DNA of 64,000 nucleotides, taken from contig NZ_JAPHNA010000001.1 of the NCBI RefSeq assembly GCF_026241315.1, positions 115,943-179,942 of the forward strand, in the 5' to 3' direction. How positions within the stretch are numbered: the stretch's first letter is position 1; every line of letters starts with the position of its first letter. The notes under the pieces are model-generated. The model did not search any database. It was not told the DNA's origin and worked only from the letters and a program-made list of their open reading frames with translations. The translations under genes were made by a program, and so were the position numbers. Shown here one piece after another: positions 17,519 through 27,396 of the stretch. Origin of the DNA: Campylobacter sp. MIT 21-1684. Its GTDB lineage: Bacteria > Campylobacterota > Campylobacteria > Campylobacterales > Campylobacteraceae.

Positions 17519-19447
17519 TTATTCCTTTGACAAAGCGTTAATAGGACTTAAATTTGCAGCATTTCGTGCCGGAAAAAATCCAAAAAATAATCCTATTAAA
17601 ACAGAACTTAAAAGTCCTAGCAGTACAGACCACGGGCTTAAAATCATCAAAAAATCACTTGCAAAAGCATTAAAAGCAAAAATTACTGCCACGGATATTA
17701 ACACTCCTAAAACAGCACCTAAAGCACATATCATTACAGCTTCAATCAAAAATTGCATTAAAATATCCTCTTTTCTTGCTCCAATAGCCATACGAATACC
17801 AATCTCTCTTGTCCTTTCACTAACAGAAACAAGCATAATATTCATCACTCCAATTCCACCTACGATTAAAGCTATCACAGCAACGCAAGCTGTTAGTAAT
17901 GTTGTGGTACGTTTATTTGCTGTTATAGCCTGTTTGAAAGTATCTGAATTAAAAGTAAAAAAATCCTTTTTTCCTCTTTTTATCTCTAAGATTCTAATAA
18001 TAGCACTTTCAGCTAAACTTGAATCGACATCATCCTTAACTTTAACGACAATCTCACGCAAATTTCTATCACCTGTAAGCTTGCTCATTAAAGTAGTATA
18101 AGGAATATAGAGTCGCACGACATTATCTTCAATAGGTTTGCTTGTATCTTTTTCAAGTACTCCAACGATTTTAAAAGGTTGAGAGTTAAAAAGAATAATT
18201 CTGTTCAAAATTTCTCGACTAGTTTCATTAGGAAAGAGATTTCTTTTTGCATTAAAATCAAGCACAACTACATTGGTGTTGTTTTTTATATCCTCATCAT
18301 TTAAAAGTCTGCCAGAATCAAGTTTTAAACCGATAATACTAAAATTATTTACTCCAAAACCTTCAGCTTTTGCACTTAAAGAAATATTAGTATAAGTAAC
18401 TACCCCAGAAGCATTTGAATGTGCTTCTACTGCTTCTAAATACTCCAAACTTTTTAAAGTTTCCAAGTCGCTAAAATTCAGTCTTGTTTTTCCAGAATGT
18501 AAATCTCCAAAACCTCTACCGGGTCGAATCTCTATCATACTACTTCCAAGACTTGCAATAGACTGCAATACCTTAGCTTGAGAGCCAAGTCCCAAAGCTA
18601 CAACACAAACAACAGAGGCAATTCCTATAATAATACCCAACATAGTTAAAACAGAACGAAGCTTATGAGAGATAATAGAAGAATATGCGATTTTAAGACA
18701 TTCTAAAATTTGATTTTTCAATAAAAGTGTTGTTTTTTTCTCTTTTGGCATAGAAAAAATAATTTTTGGCTGCAAAAGTTCAACTGGATTACTATCGTTT
18801 AAAATTTCCCCATCCTTTATCTCTATAATCCTCTTTGCCTGTGCCGCAATGTTTTTATCGTGTGTTACAAGAACAATGGTATGTCCAAGCTTGTTAAGTT
18901 TTCTCAAAATTTCAAGCACAACTATACCACTTTTGCTGTCTAATGCTCCTGTTGGTTCATCAGCTAAAATAAGCTCTCCTCCATTCATTAAAGCTCTTGC
19001 TATACTTACACGTTGTTGTTGCCCACCAGATAGTTCATTGGGTCTAGAATCGTTTTTTTGCAAAAGCTCTAACTCATTTAAAAGCTCTCTCGCTTTAGCA
19101 TCCCTTTCTTGAAAACTTTTACCTGCATACACAGCAGGCAAAGCAACATTATAATTAGCACTTAAAAGAGAAAGGAGATTGTAACGTTGAAAAATAAAAC
19201 CTATTTTTTCTCGTCTTAATCTTGCTTTTTCATCACTATTGAGTTTCGTAACTTCATAGTTTTCAAATACAAAACTCCCACTACTTGGCTCATCAAGAGT
19301 ACCTATAATATTTAAAAGTGAAGTTTTTCCACTTCCGCTCTGCCCGATAATGGCAACAAATTCACCTTTATCTATACTTAAAGTAATATTTTTTAAAATA
19401 GTATTTTCGCCTATATTTTTACAAATATTCTTTAAGAAAATCATCAA
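17519..19447 (-). CDS. macB: MacB-like ABC transporter (ATPase-permease fusion)
   Basis: 642 residues. The N-terminal ATPase (1-225) has Walker [10 protein letters not shown], signature [15 protein letters not shown] and Walker [17 protein letters not shown]. One membrane segment near 265-290 precedes a large periplasmic domain. Three C-terminal membrane segments follow, including [20 protein letters not shown], the MacB/FtsX motif. MacB uses ATP in the cytosol to drive efflux of periplasmic substrates through MacA and a TolC-type duct. The start overlaps the macA stop (TGATG). Confidence 0.95.
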   Translation of the reverse strand: MMIFLKNICKNIGENTILKNITLSIDKGEFVAIIGQSGSGKTSLLNIIGTLDEPSSGSFVFENYEVTKLNSDEKARLRREKIGFIFQRYNLLSLLSANYNVALPAVYAGKSFQERDAKARELLNELELLQKNDSRPNELSGGQQQRVSIARALMNGGELILADEPTGALDSKSGIVVLEILRKLNKLGHTIVLVTHDKNIAAQAKRIIEIKDGEILNDSNPVELLQPKIIFSMPKEKKTTLLLKNQILECLKIAYSSIISHKLRSVLTMLGIIIGIASVVCVVALGLGSQAKVLQSIASLGSSMIEIRPGRGFGDLHSGKTRLNFSDLETLKSLEYLEAVEAHSNASGVVTYTNISLSAKAEGFGVNNFSIIGLKLDSGRLLNDEDIKNNTNVVVLDFNAKRNLFPNETSREILNRIILFNSQPFKIVGVLEKDTSKPIEDNVVRLYIPYTTLMSKLTGDRNLREIVVKVKDDVDSSLAESAIIRILEIKRGKKDFFTFNSDTFKQAITANKRTTTLLTACVAVIALIVGGIGVMNIMLVSVSERTREIGIRMAIGARKEDILMQFLIEAVMICALGAVLGVLISVAVIFAFNAFASDFLMILSPWSVLLGLLSSVLIGLFFGFFPARNAANLSPINALSKE

Positions 19448-20607
19448 AATCTCAATCTCATTTTTGGAGCGACTTCATCGTTACTTGAACTAACAATCAA
19501 AAGCTCATCTCCGTTTAAACCTTCTACAATTTGCGTGTTAAGAGAATCTTTGAGTCCAAGTTTGACATATTTTTTTTCAATCTTTTTTCCAACTTGAATT
19601 TCGACAAAATAACCTTTTCCATCATTTTTAATCGCATAAGTAGGTACAGCAAGGACATCTTTAACACTTTCAACAACGATTTCATTTTGTATGCTCATTC
19701 CTATACGTAAAAAATTGTCTCTATTTGGCACGAAAAACTTTGCGTAGTAATATATGGCATTTGAATTTGAAGAAGATGAAGAATTATTTGACATTGAAGT
19801 TGCACTTGAATCGCTTATACTTGTATCAGCTGGATCAATACTTGCAATGCTTGCACGGTATGTCTTTTGGGGATTGCTTAAAAGGGCAAAATCAAGCTCT
19901 GTACCAATAGTAATTTTACCAACATCAGCCTCTGCGATCTCCATTCGCACTTCCATTTCATCTAGATTTGCAATACGTACTATGGTAGGAGTGTTTTGAT
20001 TAGCATTAAGAGTTTGCCCCTCATCAACCGCCACATTAATAATAACACCATCAATCGGTGCTCGTATTGTCGTATAACCTAAATCTTTTTGAGAATTTTT
20101 CAAAGTGATTTCAAGCTGCACAAGTTCAGCATTGAGTTCGGCAACTGTGGCTTTGAGTGCGTAATAATTATTTTTCAAAGTTTCTAAACTTTCTAAAGAA
20201 GTAGCTTTGCTCGTATAAAGCTTTTGTTCCCTTTGATACTGTCTTGCTGCTATTTCAAAGGCTACTTTTGTACTCTCCAATTTTGCTTTTGTACTCTCCA
20301 ATTTTGCTTTTGTTATATCAAAATCATTTTGCTGTTTGTCTTTATCAATTTGAGCAATTAAATCACCCTGTTTTACCTTATCACCTACTTTTACATACAG
20401 CTTTATAATCTGACCTCCAACCTGTGCCCCTACATCAACTTGCTCTTTAGCATAAACCTTACCGACAGCTTCTATAGTTTGCGTTATTGTAACATGTCTA
20501 ACCTTTTGCGTTAAAAATTGCGTTGTATCACCTGAAAAAAAGAAAACCCACATAAAAAAAATTACTACAAAAAGAGCTAAAATTAAAAAGATAATTTTAT
20601 TTCTCAT
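19444..20607 (-). CDS. macA: MacA-like periplasmic adaptor (membrane fusion protein)
   Basis: 387 residues. A single N-terminal membrane helix (about 4-24), a lipoyl half-motif ([20 protein letters not shown]), an alpha-hairpin coiled coil (about 95-170), the second lipoyl half ([20 protein letters not shown]) and a beta-barrel. The hairpin contains a perfect tandem repeat, KLESTKA twice, encoded by a 21-base duplication. A Ser/Asn-rich low-complexity insert lies in the beta-barrel domain. MacA bridges MacB to the outer-membrane duct. Confidence 0.94.
   Translation of the reverse strand: MRNKIIFLILALFVVIFFMWVFFFSGDTTQFLTQKVRHVTITQTIEAVGKVYAKEQVDVGAQVGGQIIKLYVKVGDKVKQGDLIAQIDKDKQQNDFDITKAKLESTKAKLESTKVAFEIAARQYQREQKLYTSKATSLESLETLKNNYYALKATVAELNAELVQLEITLKNSQKDLGYTTIRAPIDGVIINVAVDEGQTLNANQNTPTIVRIANLDEMEVRMEIAEADVGKITIGTELDFALLSNPQKTYRASIASIDPADTSISDSSATSMSNNSSSSSNSNAIYYYAKFFVPNRDNFLRIGMSIQNEIVVESVKDVLAVPTYAIKNDGKGYFVEIQVGKKIEKKYVKLGLKDSLNTQIVEGLNGDELLIVSSSNDEVAPKMRLRF
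20265..20306 (-). repeat. Exact 21-bp tandem duplication inside macA
   Basis: Two perfect copies of a 21-base unit (20265-20285 and 20286-20306), followed by a further CTTTTGT partial copy. On the coding strand each copy is one heptad, KLESTKA, in the coiled-coil hairpin, so the duplication preserves reading frame and heptad register. Confidence 0.9.
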
Positions 20608-20681
20608 TCTTAAAACACTTTCAATTAAAAAATTTTAAAAATCTTAACCAAATAAGTTAAACTAAGAAATCCCTTTCGAAT

Positions 20682-21074
20682 TCAAAGGTGGAAAATTTCA
20701 TCACATTTTTCATAATGGGAAACTTTTTCAATATCATTTTTGTCATTTACAAAAATAATTTTCGGCTTAAAACGAAGAGCTTTTTTCTTTTTCATTGTCG
20801 TATAAGACATAATGATGATTTTATCATTCACATTCACTAATCTCGCAGCTGCTCCATTCAAACATATCACTCCACTTCCTTTAACTCCTGCTATTGTATA
20901 TGTTTCAAAACGAGCGCCTGTATTAATATTTACTACTTGTACCTTTTCATATTCCAAAATTCCAGATTCTTTCAAAAGCAAACTATCGATAGTAATACTT
21001 CCAACATAATCAAGCCTTGCCTCACTTACAGTTGCTCTATGAATTTTAGCTTTTAGCATAGTTATTTTCATCAT
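20682..21074 (-). CDS. panD: Aspartate 1-decarboxylase proenzyme
   Basis: 130 residues. The self-cleavage site is Gly-Ser in RLDYVGSITID; Ser becomes the pyruvoyl cofactor. Also present are NGARFETYTI, GVICLNGAAARLV and the Tyr of VIIMSY. It makes beta-alanine for PanC. Two adjacent ATGs (21074 and 21071) follow a GGAG; the second has the better spacing. It is the last gene of panB-panC-panD. The C-terminal tail past FVNDKND is variable in the family. Confidence 0.95.
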   Translation of the reverse strand: MMKITMLKAKIHRATVSEARLDYVGSITIDSLLLKESGILEYEKVQVVNINTGARFETYTIAGVKGSGVICLNGAAARLVNVNDKIIIMSYTTMKKKKALRFKPKIIFVNDKNDIEKVSHYEKCDEIFHL

Positions 21075-21086
21075 TTACTCCAAAAT

Positions 21087-21926
21087 TTAAACTAAAAAAT
21101 TATCAATCAATCGTGTTTTTCCTATAAAAACAGCTAAAGCACAAAGGGTGTTTGTATGTATCATTTCAGTCTGTTTCATAGTATCATAATCAACTATTTT
21201 TAAATAATCAATCCTTGCCATTGGCTCACTTTCAAGTTCTTTGCGCATCGCTTCTAAAACAACACTTGATTTCTTTTCACCCTTTTTTACCAAATCTTGT
21301 CCTAAAAAAATGGCTCTTGAAAGTACTGCTGCGGCTTTTCGTTCTTCTTTGCTAAGATAGCTATTGCGAGAACTTTTAGCCAGACCATCATCTTCTCGTA
21401 TAATAGGACAACTCTCAATTTCTAAAGGCATATTCAAATCTCTCACCAAAGCTTTAATAATTGCACATTGTTGCGCATCTTTTTGACCAAAATATGCAGT
21501 ATCAGGTTGTATAATATTAAAAAATTTTGTCAAAACCGTACACACACCTCTAAAATGCTCGGGCCTAGAAATCCCACATAATTCATCCCCTAAATCTTTT
21601 ATATCTACATAGGAGCAAAATCCTTGAGGATACATTTGCAAAGCATTAGGATGAAAAACAACATCAACAAAAGCTTCTTCGCATAGCTTCCTGTCTCTTT
21701 GCAAATCTTTAGGATACTTTGCAAAATCTTCATTTTTACCAAATTGCAAAGGATTGATAAAAATACTCACAACAACTTTATCTTTACTTCTTGCTTTTTG
21801 TATCAAACTCTTATGCCCTTGATGCAAATATCCCATAGTCGGTACATAAGCTATACTGAAATTTTGTTTTTTCCATTCAGACACCACTTGTTTCATTGTT
21901 TGTATCTCTGTAATTATTTGCATCAT
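21087..21926 (-). CDS. panC: Pantothenate synthetase
   Basis: 279 residues of the HIGH-type nucleotidyltransferase fold: VPTMGYLHQGHKSLI, SIFINPLQFG, FGQKDAQQ, and KMSKS-equivalent region AKSSRNSYLS. It condenses pantoate and beta-alanine with ATP. The first ATG overlaps the panB stop (ATGA); a second ATG three bases on has better Shine-Dalgarno spacing. Confidence 0.96.
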   Translation of the reverse strand: MMQIITEIQTMKQVVSEWKKQNFSIAYVPTMGYLHQGHKSLIQKARSKDKVVVSIFINPLQFGKNEDFAKYPKDLQRDRKLCEEAFVDVVFHPNALQMYPQGFCSYVDIKDLGDELCGISRPEHFRGVCTVLTKFFNIIQPDTAYFGQKDAQQCAIIKALVRDLNMPLEIESCPIIREDDGLAKSSRNSYLSKEERKAAAVLSRAIFLGQDLVKKGEKKSSVVLEAMRKELESEPMARIDYLKIVDYDTMKQTEMIHTNTLCALAVFIGKTRLIDNFLV

Positions 21927-22747
21927 TTTCCTTCATATAATTTTTCAAAAAACCTATTATCCATAGAAAAACTATGTTCTTGTGCAGGGAATTCACCGCT
22001 GCGAACTTCTTTTATATAAGTTTTAATCCCTTCTGAAACATCTAAAAAATGTTTTACAAATTTTGGCTTAAACTCAGTATTTAAACCTATAATATCGTGC
22101 CACACTAAAACCTGCCCATCACAGTATTTCCCGGCTCCTATCCCTATGGTTGGAATAGAAACCTCTTCTGTAATTTTCTTCGCAAGCTCTTGAGGAATAC
22201 ATTCTAAAAGTAAAGCAAAAGCTCCTGATTTTTCTGCTATCTTAGCATCTTGAATAATTTTTAGTGCTCTGTCTTCATCTTTACCTTGTACCTTATAGCC
22301 TCCAAGCGTATGTATAGCTTGAGGTGCTAAGCCGATATGTGCCATAACAGGAATAAAAGCCTTAGAAATCGCCTCTATATGAGGTGCGAATTCACTTCCA
22401 CCTTCTAATTTGACAGCATTTGCCCTTCCTTGTTTAAGAAGTCTTCCAGCATTCTCAACTGCAGAATGAACACTTGTCTGATACGACATAAAAGGCAAAT
22501 CAGCTACCAAAAAAGCTTTTTTTACAGCTCTTGAAACTGCTAAAGAATGATAAATCATATCTTCCATACTCACTGATAGAGTATCTTCATATCCTAAAAC
22601 AACCATACCTAAAGAATCACCGATTAAAATCATATCTATATCTAAATCATCTAACATTTTCGCACTTGAATATTCATACGAAGTTGCCATAGTAATTTTT
22701 TCTTTTTTTTCTTTCTGTTTTTGAAGACTTATAATTGTTTTTTTCAT
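21923..22747 (-). CDS. panB: 3-methyl-2-oxobutanoate hydroxymethyltransferase
   Basis: 274 residues from the ATG at 22747, chosen for its AAGGA and because homologues begin MKKTIISLQK; an in-frame ATG upstream (22816) lies beyond the probable promoter. The TIM-barrel shows GDSLGMVVLGYEDTLSV, MAHIGLAPQAIHTLGGYKVQG and IGIGAGKYCDGQVLVWHD. It makes ketopantoate, the first step of pantothenate synthesis, and leads the panBCD operon. Confidence 0.96.
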   Translation of the reverse strand: MKKTIISLQKQKEKKEKITMATSYEYSSAKMLDDLDIDMILIGDSLGMVVLGYEDTLSVSMEDMIYHSLAVSRAVKKAFLVADLPFMSYQTSVHSAVENAGRLLKQGRANAVKLEGGSEFAPHIEAISKAFIPVMAHIGLAPQAIHTLGGYKVQGKDEDRALKIIQDAKIAEKSGAFALLLECIPQELAKKITEEVSIPTIGIGAGKYCDGQVLVWHDIIGLNTEFKPKFVKHFLDVSEGIKTYIKEVRSGEFPAQEHSFSMDNRFFEKLYEGK

Positions 22748-22774
22748 TATTCTTCCTTGCTCTTTCTTGATAAA

Positions 22775-22780
22775 ATTATA
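22775..22780 (-). promoter_or_regulatory. -10 box for panBCD
   Basis: A perfect TATAAT on the minus strand, 27 bases upstream of the panB ATG, in the divergent gap with the nitroreductase genes. Confidence 0.45.
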
Positions 22781-22832
22781 AGTTGTTTTCACTAAAAAAT
22801 CAAACAAAAAAATCAATTAAGTTTTTTCAGTA

Positions 22833-22838
22833 TATAAT
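22833..22838 (+). promoter_or_regulatory. -10 box for tandem nitroreductases
   Basis: TATAAT 30 bases upstream of the first nitroreductase ATG, preceded by GTTTTTTCAG. Confidence 0.45.
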
Positions 22839-22868
22839 TCAAAAATAATAAAATTATAGAGGACAAAA

Positions 22869-23480
22869 ATGGATTTTGAAAAACTTTTACATCAAAGACA
22901 CGCTTGCAAATTGTTTCTTGAAACAAAAATTAGCAAAGAAGATATACATTTTATTTTAGAAAGTGGGCTTTTAACTCCAAGCTCTCACGGTTTTGAACCG
23001 TGGAAATTTCTCGTTTTAAACGATAAAAAGAAAAACGAAGAACTCTCAAAATTGTGCTGGAATCAACAAAATGTTGCTACTGCAAGTCATAATATCATCA
23101 TAGTAGCAAGAACGGATTTACAAAGTAAAGATGAATTTGCACAAAAACAGGTACGCCGTTTTAGTGGAAAGAGTGAGGAGAATTTTCAACGAGTTTTAGT
23201 ACTATATACACATAGTACAGACGGTATGAATTTAGATGAAAGATACCATTATGCGCAACTTCAATGTTATTTAGCTCTTATGCAAATGTCTTTAGCTGCA
23301 ATGAGCAAAGGTATAGACAGCTGTATGATAGGTGGCTTTGAAAAAGAAAAAGTCGATACATTTCTTGGTTTAAAAAATCCATTTCAAACAGCAGTTATTT
23401 TAGCATTAGGCTATAAAGCAAATCCACCAAAATATAAAAAACAAAGACTTAGTTTTGATGAGGTTGTTGAATTTCTATAA
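22869..23480 (+). CDS. Nitroreductase-family flavoprotein, copy 1
   Basis: 203 residues of the FMN-dependent nitroreductase fold. FMN-contacting N-terminal motif RHACKLFLETKI, then LLTPSSHGFEPWKFLVL, ALMQMSLAAMSKGIDSCMIGGF, and the C-terminal VILALGYKANPP. These enzymes use NAD(P)H to reduce nitroaromatics or quinones; RdxA/FrxA-type members activate metronidazole in Helicobacter and Campylobacter. It is clearly paralogous to the next gene (11 bases between them). The exact physiological substrate is not evident. Confidence 0.88.
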   Translation: MDFEKLLHQRHACKLFLETKISKEDIHFILESGLLTPSSHGFEPWKFLVLNDKKKNEELSKLCWNQQNVATASHNIIIVARTDLQSKDEFAQKQVRRFSGKSEENFQRVLVLYTHSTDGMNLDERYHYAQLQCYLALMQMSLAAMSKGIDSCMIGGFEKEKVDTFLGLKNPFQTAVILALGYKANPPKYKKQRLSFDEVVEFL

Positions 23481-23491
23481 AGGAAAAATTA

Positions 23492-24097
23492 ATGGATACA
23501 AAATTACAGCTTTTTCATACTCGTTATTCTTGTAGAAATTTCAAAGATGAAGCGATTGCAAAAGAAGATTTGAATGAAATCTTAGAAGTAGCAAGATTGA
23601 GTCCTAGCTCCTTAGGACTTGAACCTTGGGAATTTCTTGTGGTGCAACAAAAGAATATGAAAGAAGAAATAAGTCTTATTGCAAACAATCAAATTCAAGT
23701 AAAAAATGCTGCAGCTTTAATTATTATCATTTCAAAACTTGATTTTGCGGAAACTTTCGAAGAAAAAATCCGCTCTCGAATAATGAGTGAGGAAGAAAAA
23801 GAAAAACGAATTACAATGTACAAGCCTTTTTTAGAAAAAATGAATGCAGAGCAAAAACTTGCTTATTCAAGAGAACAAGCACATTTAGCGCTTGGAGGTA
23901 TATTGTATGCTGCAAATTTTTTACAAATAGCAAGTTGTACGATAGGAGGTTTTAACAAGGAAGAACTCGATTCATATTTAAAACTTGATACAAGAAAAAA
24001 ACGTTCAAGCCTTCTTGTTGCTTTAGGTAAAAGTGCAGATACGCACATTCCTCCAAAAAATAGACAGAGTTTTGATGAAGTTGTCCGGTTTATTTGA
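23492..24097 (+). CDS. Nitroreductase-family flavoprotein, copy 2
   Basis: 201 residues, aligning end to end with the preceding gene: RYSCRNFKDEAI, RLSPSSLGLEPWEFLVV, ASCTIGGFNKEELDSYL and LLVALGKSADTHIPPKNRQS. Its sequence differs substantially outside these motifs, so the duplication is old. AAAGGA precedes the ATG. Family assignment is firm but substrate is unknown. The 3' end overlaps the convergent FUSC pseudogene by 8 bases. Confidence 0.88.
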   Translation: MDTKLQLFHTRYSCRNFKDEAIAKEDLNEILEVARLSPSSLGLEPWEFLVVQQKNMKEEISLIANNQIQVKNAAALIIIISKLDFAETFEEKIRSRIMSEEEKEKRITMYKPFLEKMNAEQKLAYSREQAHLALGGILYAANFLQIASCTIGGFNKEELDSYLKLDTRKKRSSLLVALGKSADTHIPPKNRQSFDEVVRFI

Positions 24098-25154
24098 TTC
24101 GAAAAAAAGTTTTTGCAATTTTTTCAAAAGGCATTCTAAGTTTTAAATTGTAAATAACAAAACCGCCCAAAAGGCCAAGGATGCTACCTAATACCACATC
24201 TTCAAGTCGTGCCTTAATAAGCATATTTGCATCTAAATGTCCATAATTTGCAGCTTCAGCTAAATAAGTAACATAAGGAGTCAGAAAAAACACTGCCAAA
24301 GCGTAATTTCTCATCACAACAATTTCAGCCATAAAAGCTAAAAACATCATTAAAAATATAAAAGCAAAAGTATTAAAATCAATTTGTAAAAGCCACCAAG
24401 CAAAAACAACCCCTAAAACAGTGCCTACAATACGTGAAATCTGTTTAAGCCAAATTGAATGCAAATTCACTCCTTGCATAACAACAGTACAACTCACAAG
24501 CCACCCAATAACTTCGTTCTAATTCCAAAAAAGCGCCAAAAAACACAGCAAAACCAACAAAAATTCCTATAATCATAGAATCAACAACAATGACATCAAA
24601 ACCTAAATTCCCTCGTTCTGGAATATTCTGTGGTAAAGAATTCTTAAAATAATAAATCACGGATAAAGAATAGAAAAAAGCGGTACAATTTGCTACAATA
24701 GTCCCAAGAGTGATAAGACCTGTTAAAAAGATATAATCTTGCAATTGAAAAGGAAAAAAAGAACCTAATAAACAAGCAAAAACAAAGAAAAAATACCCCG
24801 GTGCACCTATATTATAGTAACGTACTACAATAGAACTTATCATAGCTACAAGAGCAATAACAAAAGGCGAAAACAAAGGAAAAAAATGGCTTAGAAGTCC
24901 GAGTAAAAACTCAAGCTTATACCAAAAGAACAACACATTATAACCGCCATTCTATGATACATAGGTGTATTTGGAATATAAAGAAAGCTCATAACTCCTA
25001 TCACAGCGATAAGTCCAAGATCTATTCTCTCATAATATGCCCCAACACTTAAAACAAATCCTATGCCTAAAGCTAAGAAAAAAGGAAGTTGCCATACTCT
25101 TTCTGTTGGATTAAAAAGAAAAATGCTTTTTATATTATACCAAGATGTTTTCAT
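24090..25154 (-). pseudogene. FUSC-like inner-membrane protein gene with two frameshifts
   Basis: Three overlapping reading frames (25154-24891, 24936-24445, 24497-24090) join to one multi-spanning protein of about 350 residues resembling the FUSC/aromatic-acid exporter family (ELERSYWV followed by SCTVVMQGVN). The first and third frames are the same and the middle differs: a lost T in the T5 run at 24905-24909 (minus strand), then an extra G near 24500-24507 (GTGGCTTGTG). The 5' end overlaps the proA stop. It could be real decay or sequencing error; as written, it encodes no full-length product. Confidence 0.8.
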
Positions 25155-26383
25155 TCTCTTATTTGTCCCTGCCCTGTAATGAGGTACTTATAAGTGCAAA
25201 TTTCTTCAACGCCCATAGGACCTCTGGCGTGAAGTTTAGTAGTTGAAATTCCAACCTCGCCTCCAAAGCCAAATTCTCCTCCATCGCTAAAACGTGTCGA
25301 AGCATTAACATAAATGCAAGCAGAATCAACAAGTTTTTGAAAAAGCAAAATATTTTGCATATCATTTGAAAGTATCGCTTCAGAATGTGCTGAACTGTGT
25401 TTGTTAATATGCTCTATTGCTTCATTACAATCTTCAACTAATTTCACACTCATACTCAAATTATGCCATTCAGTATCAAAACTCCGTTCATCCGCTAAAA
25501 AAGTTTTTAAATTTGTGCTTTTAAAACAATCAAAGGCATTTGCGTGAGCATAAATTTGCACTCCAAAAGTTTCAAGTTTTGGTATCAAAAGAGAAAAAAG
25601 ATGAGAGGCTATATTCTTATGTACAAGCAAAGTTTCTAAAGCATTACACACACTTGGTCTTTGACATTTTGCATTAAGAACTATATCCACAGCCTGTTGT
25701 AAAGGCGCACTCTCATCAATAAATATATGACACAGCCCTTTATCCTGTTTGATAAGAGGAATTTTAGTATTTTTAGCAATTTCTTGTATCATCTGCGAAC
25801 TTCCTCTTGGAATAAGCAAATCAATTACATCATCACAAACTAAGAGCTTAGCAATTTCATCTTTTTCATAGAGCATTGCAAAACATTCTTCTAAGCCATA
25901 TTTTTGCAAAACTTCACTTGCAAGAGAAAAAAGAATTGTATTAGTATGTTTTGCTTCTTTGCCACCTTTTAAGATACAAGCATTAGCACTTTTTATCATC
26001 AAAGCTATAATTTCAGCACTCAAAGCTGGACGAGCTTCATAAATAACACAAATTAAACCTATTGGAACAGTTATTTTTTCGATTCGAAGTCCTGCGTAAT
26101 TAGTCCAACCTTTGACAATTCTACCAATAGGATCTTCAAGCAAAGCGATACTTTCAAGCTGTAAACAAAGTCCTTCGATTCTTTTTTCATCAAGCAACAA
26201 TCTGTCCTTTGTCGGAGAATCTTTTGTAAAATTTGCCAAATCTCTTTCATTTGCTTTAAGAATTTCTTGACAGTTTTTTCTTAAAACTCTGGCTAAATCT
26301 AAAAGAATACATTCTTTCATCTTAGGACTTAAATTGAGAAGTCTATAAGAATTTATCTTAATGTTTTCAAGCAAGTTTCGCAT
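25151..26383 (-). CDS. proA: Gamma-glutamyl phosphate reductase
   Basis: 410 residues of the aldehyde-dehydrogenase-like ProA fold. VIYEARPALSAEI and LKGGKEAKHTN bind NADPH; the catalytic Cys is in CQRPSVCNALETLLVH; the C-terminus has FSDGGEFGFGGEVGISTTKLHARGP (here split as two motifs). It makes glutamate-5-semialdehyde for proline. No proB is adjacent. The stop overlaps the start of the FUSC pseudogene (ATGA). Confidence 0.96.
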   Translation of the reverse strand: MRNLLENIKINSYRLLNLSPKMKECILLDLARVLRKNCQEILKANERDLANFTKDSPTKDRLLLDEKRIEGLCLQLESIALLEDPIGRIVKGWTNYAGLRIEKITVPIGLICVIYEARPALSAEIIALMIKSANACILKGGKEAKHTNTILFSLASEVLQKYGLEECFAMLYEKDEIAKLLVCDDVIDLLIPRGSSQMIQEIAKNTKIPLIKQDKGLCHIFIDESAPLQQAVDIVLNAKCQRPSVCNALETLLVHKNIASHLFSLLIPKLETFGVQIYAHANAFDCFKSTNLKTFLADERSFDTEWHNLSMSVKLVEDCNEAIEHINKHSSAHSEAILSNDMQNILLFQKLVDSACIYVNASTRFSDGGEFGFGGEVGISTTKLHARGPMGVEEICTYKYLITGQGQIRE

Positions 26384-26445
26384 TTTAATCCTTTTTTTAC
26401 AAAAAACTTGCTACATTATACAATGAAAGATTTAAAAGGAGAAAA

Positions 26446-27381
26446 ATGAAAAATGTTGATATAGTTATTATTGGCGCTGGGCCTGCTGGTATAGGTTGTG
26501 CGGTGGAAGCAAAACTAAAAAATAAAAAAGTGGTACTCTTAGAAAAATCAAACACTATATGTCAAACATTAATACAATTTTACAAAGATGGTAAAAGAGT
26601 AGATAAAGCGTATAAAGGGTGTGAAGGGACAAATTATAGCCACATTCCTTTTGAAGATGGTACAAAAGAGAGTACTATACAAACTCTCGATACAGCTTTA
26701 AAAGAACATAATATTACAGCAGAATTAAGCAGTGAAGTTGAAAGTGTAAAAAAAGAAAACGGAGTTTTCAAAGTTAGCACTACAAAAGGAGAATACAATT
26801 GTAAAAATATCATCATAGCGATTGGCAGAATGGGAAAACCAAACAAACCCGATTACAAACTCCCTTCAAGTCTCAATAAAAACATTAATTTTAATGCCAA
26901 CTCAGTACAAGGAAACGAAAAAATTCTTGTTATAGGTGGTGGAAATTCAGCTGCTGAGTATGCAGTAGATTTAGCTTCATCAAATCAGGTAAGTCTTTGT
27001 TACCGAAAAAAAGAATTTACAAGACTTAATGATATTAATCTCAAAGATATTAACGATGCTGCACATTCTGGTACAATTCTTTTAAAACTTGGCGTGGATA
27101 TTGATGGAGTAGAAGATGAAAATGGCAAGGCAAGAGTACAATTTAACGATGGAACATATGAGCTTTATGATCGTTTGATTTATGCTATTGGCGGCTCAAC
27201 TCCTCTTGATTTCTTGCAAAAATGTGGTATAGAGGTTGATGATAAAGGTGTACCTGTAATGGATACAAACAAACAAAGCAATGTTGAAGGAATTTTTATA
27301 GCTGGAGATATTGGAACAAAAAATGGAGCAAGTATAGTTACAGGGCTTAATGACGCAGTAACAATTCTTAAGGTTTTGTAA
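26446..27381 (+). CDS. YpdA/thioredoxin-reductase-like FAD oxidoreductase (no CxxC)
   Basis: 311 residues. FAD-binding GAGPAG at residues 10-15, second dinucleotide fold GGGNSAAEYA, and C-terminal FIAGDIGTKNGASIVTGLNDA. The overall layout resembles thioredoxin reductase, but the CxxC redox pair is absent, as in the YpdA-like group (bacillithiol-disulfide reductases in Firmicutes). Campylobacter lacks bacillithiol as far as known, so the acceptor is unclear. AAAGGAG precedes the ATG; it diverges from proA and converges with hemD. Cj0559 appears to be the C. jejuni counterpart. Confidence 0.82.
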   Translation: MKNVDIVIIGAGPAGIGCAVEAKLKNKKVVLLEKSNTICQTLIQFYKDGKRVDKAYKGCEGTNYSHIPFEDGTKESTIQTLDTALKEHNITAELSSEVESVKKENGVFKVSTTKGEYNCKNIIIAIGRMGKPNKPDYKLPSSLNKNINFNANSVQGNEKILVIGGGNSAAEYAVDLASSNQVSLCYRKKEFTRLNDINLKDINDAAHSGTILLKLGVDIDGVEDENGKARVQFNDGTYELYDRLIYAIGGSTPLDFLQKCGIEVDDKGVPVMDTNKQSNVEGIFIAGDIGTKNGASIVTGLNDAVTILKVL

Positions 27382-27396
27382 TTCAAACCCGATTTT

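Noticed and set aside
17412..18101. A 229-codon plus-strand open frame opposite macB and the TolC-like gene
   Set aside because: It is antisense to conserved coding sequence, has low-complexity Lys/Ile/Thr-rich composition, no ribosome-binding site and no recognisable domain.
24905..24909. The T5 run as a phase-variation switch for the FUSC gene
   Set aside because: Five bases is too short for frequent slippage, and the second frameshift downstream would still leave the gene out of frame.
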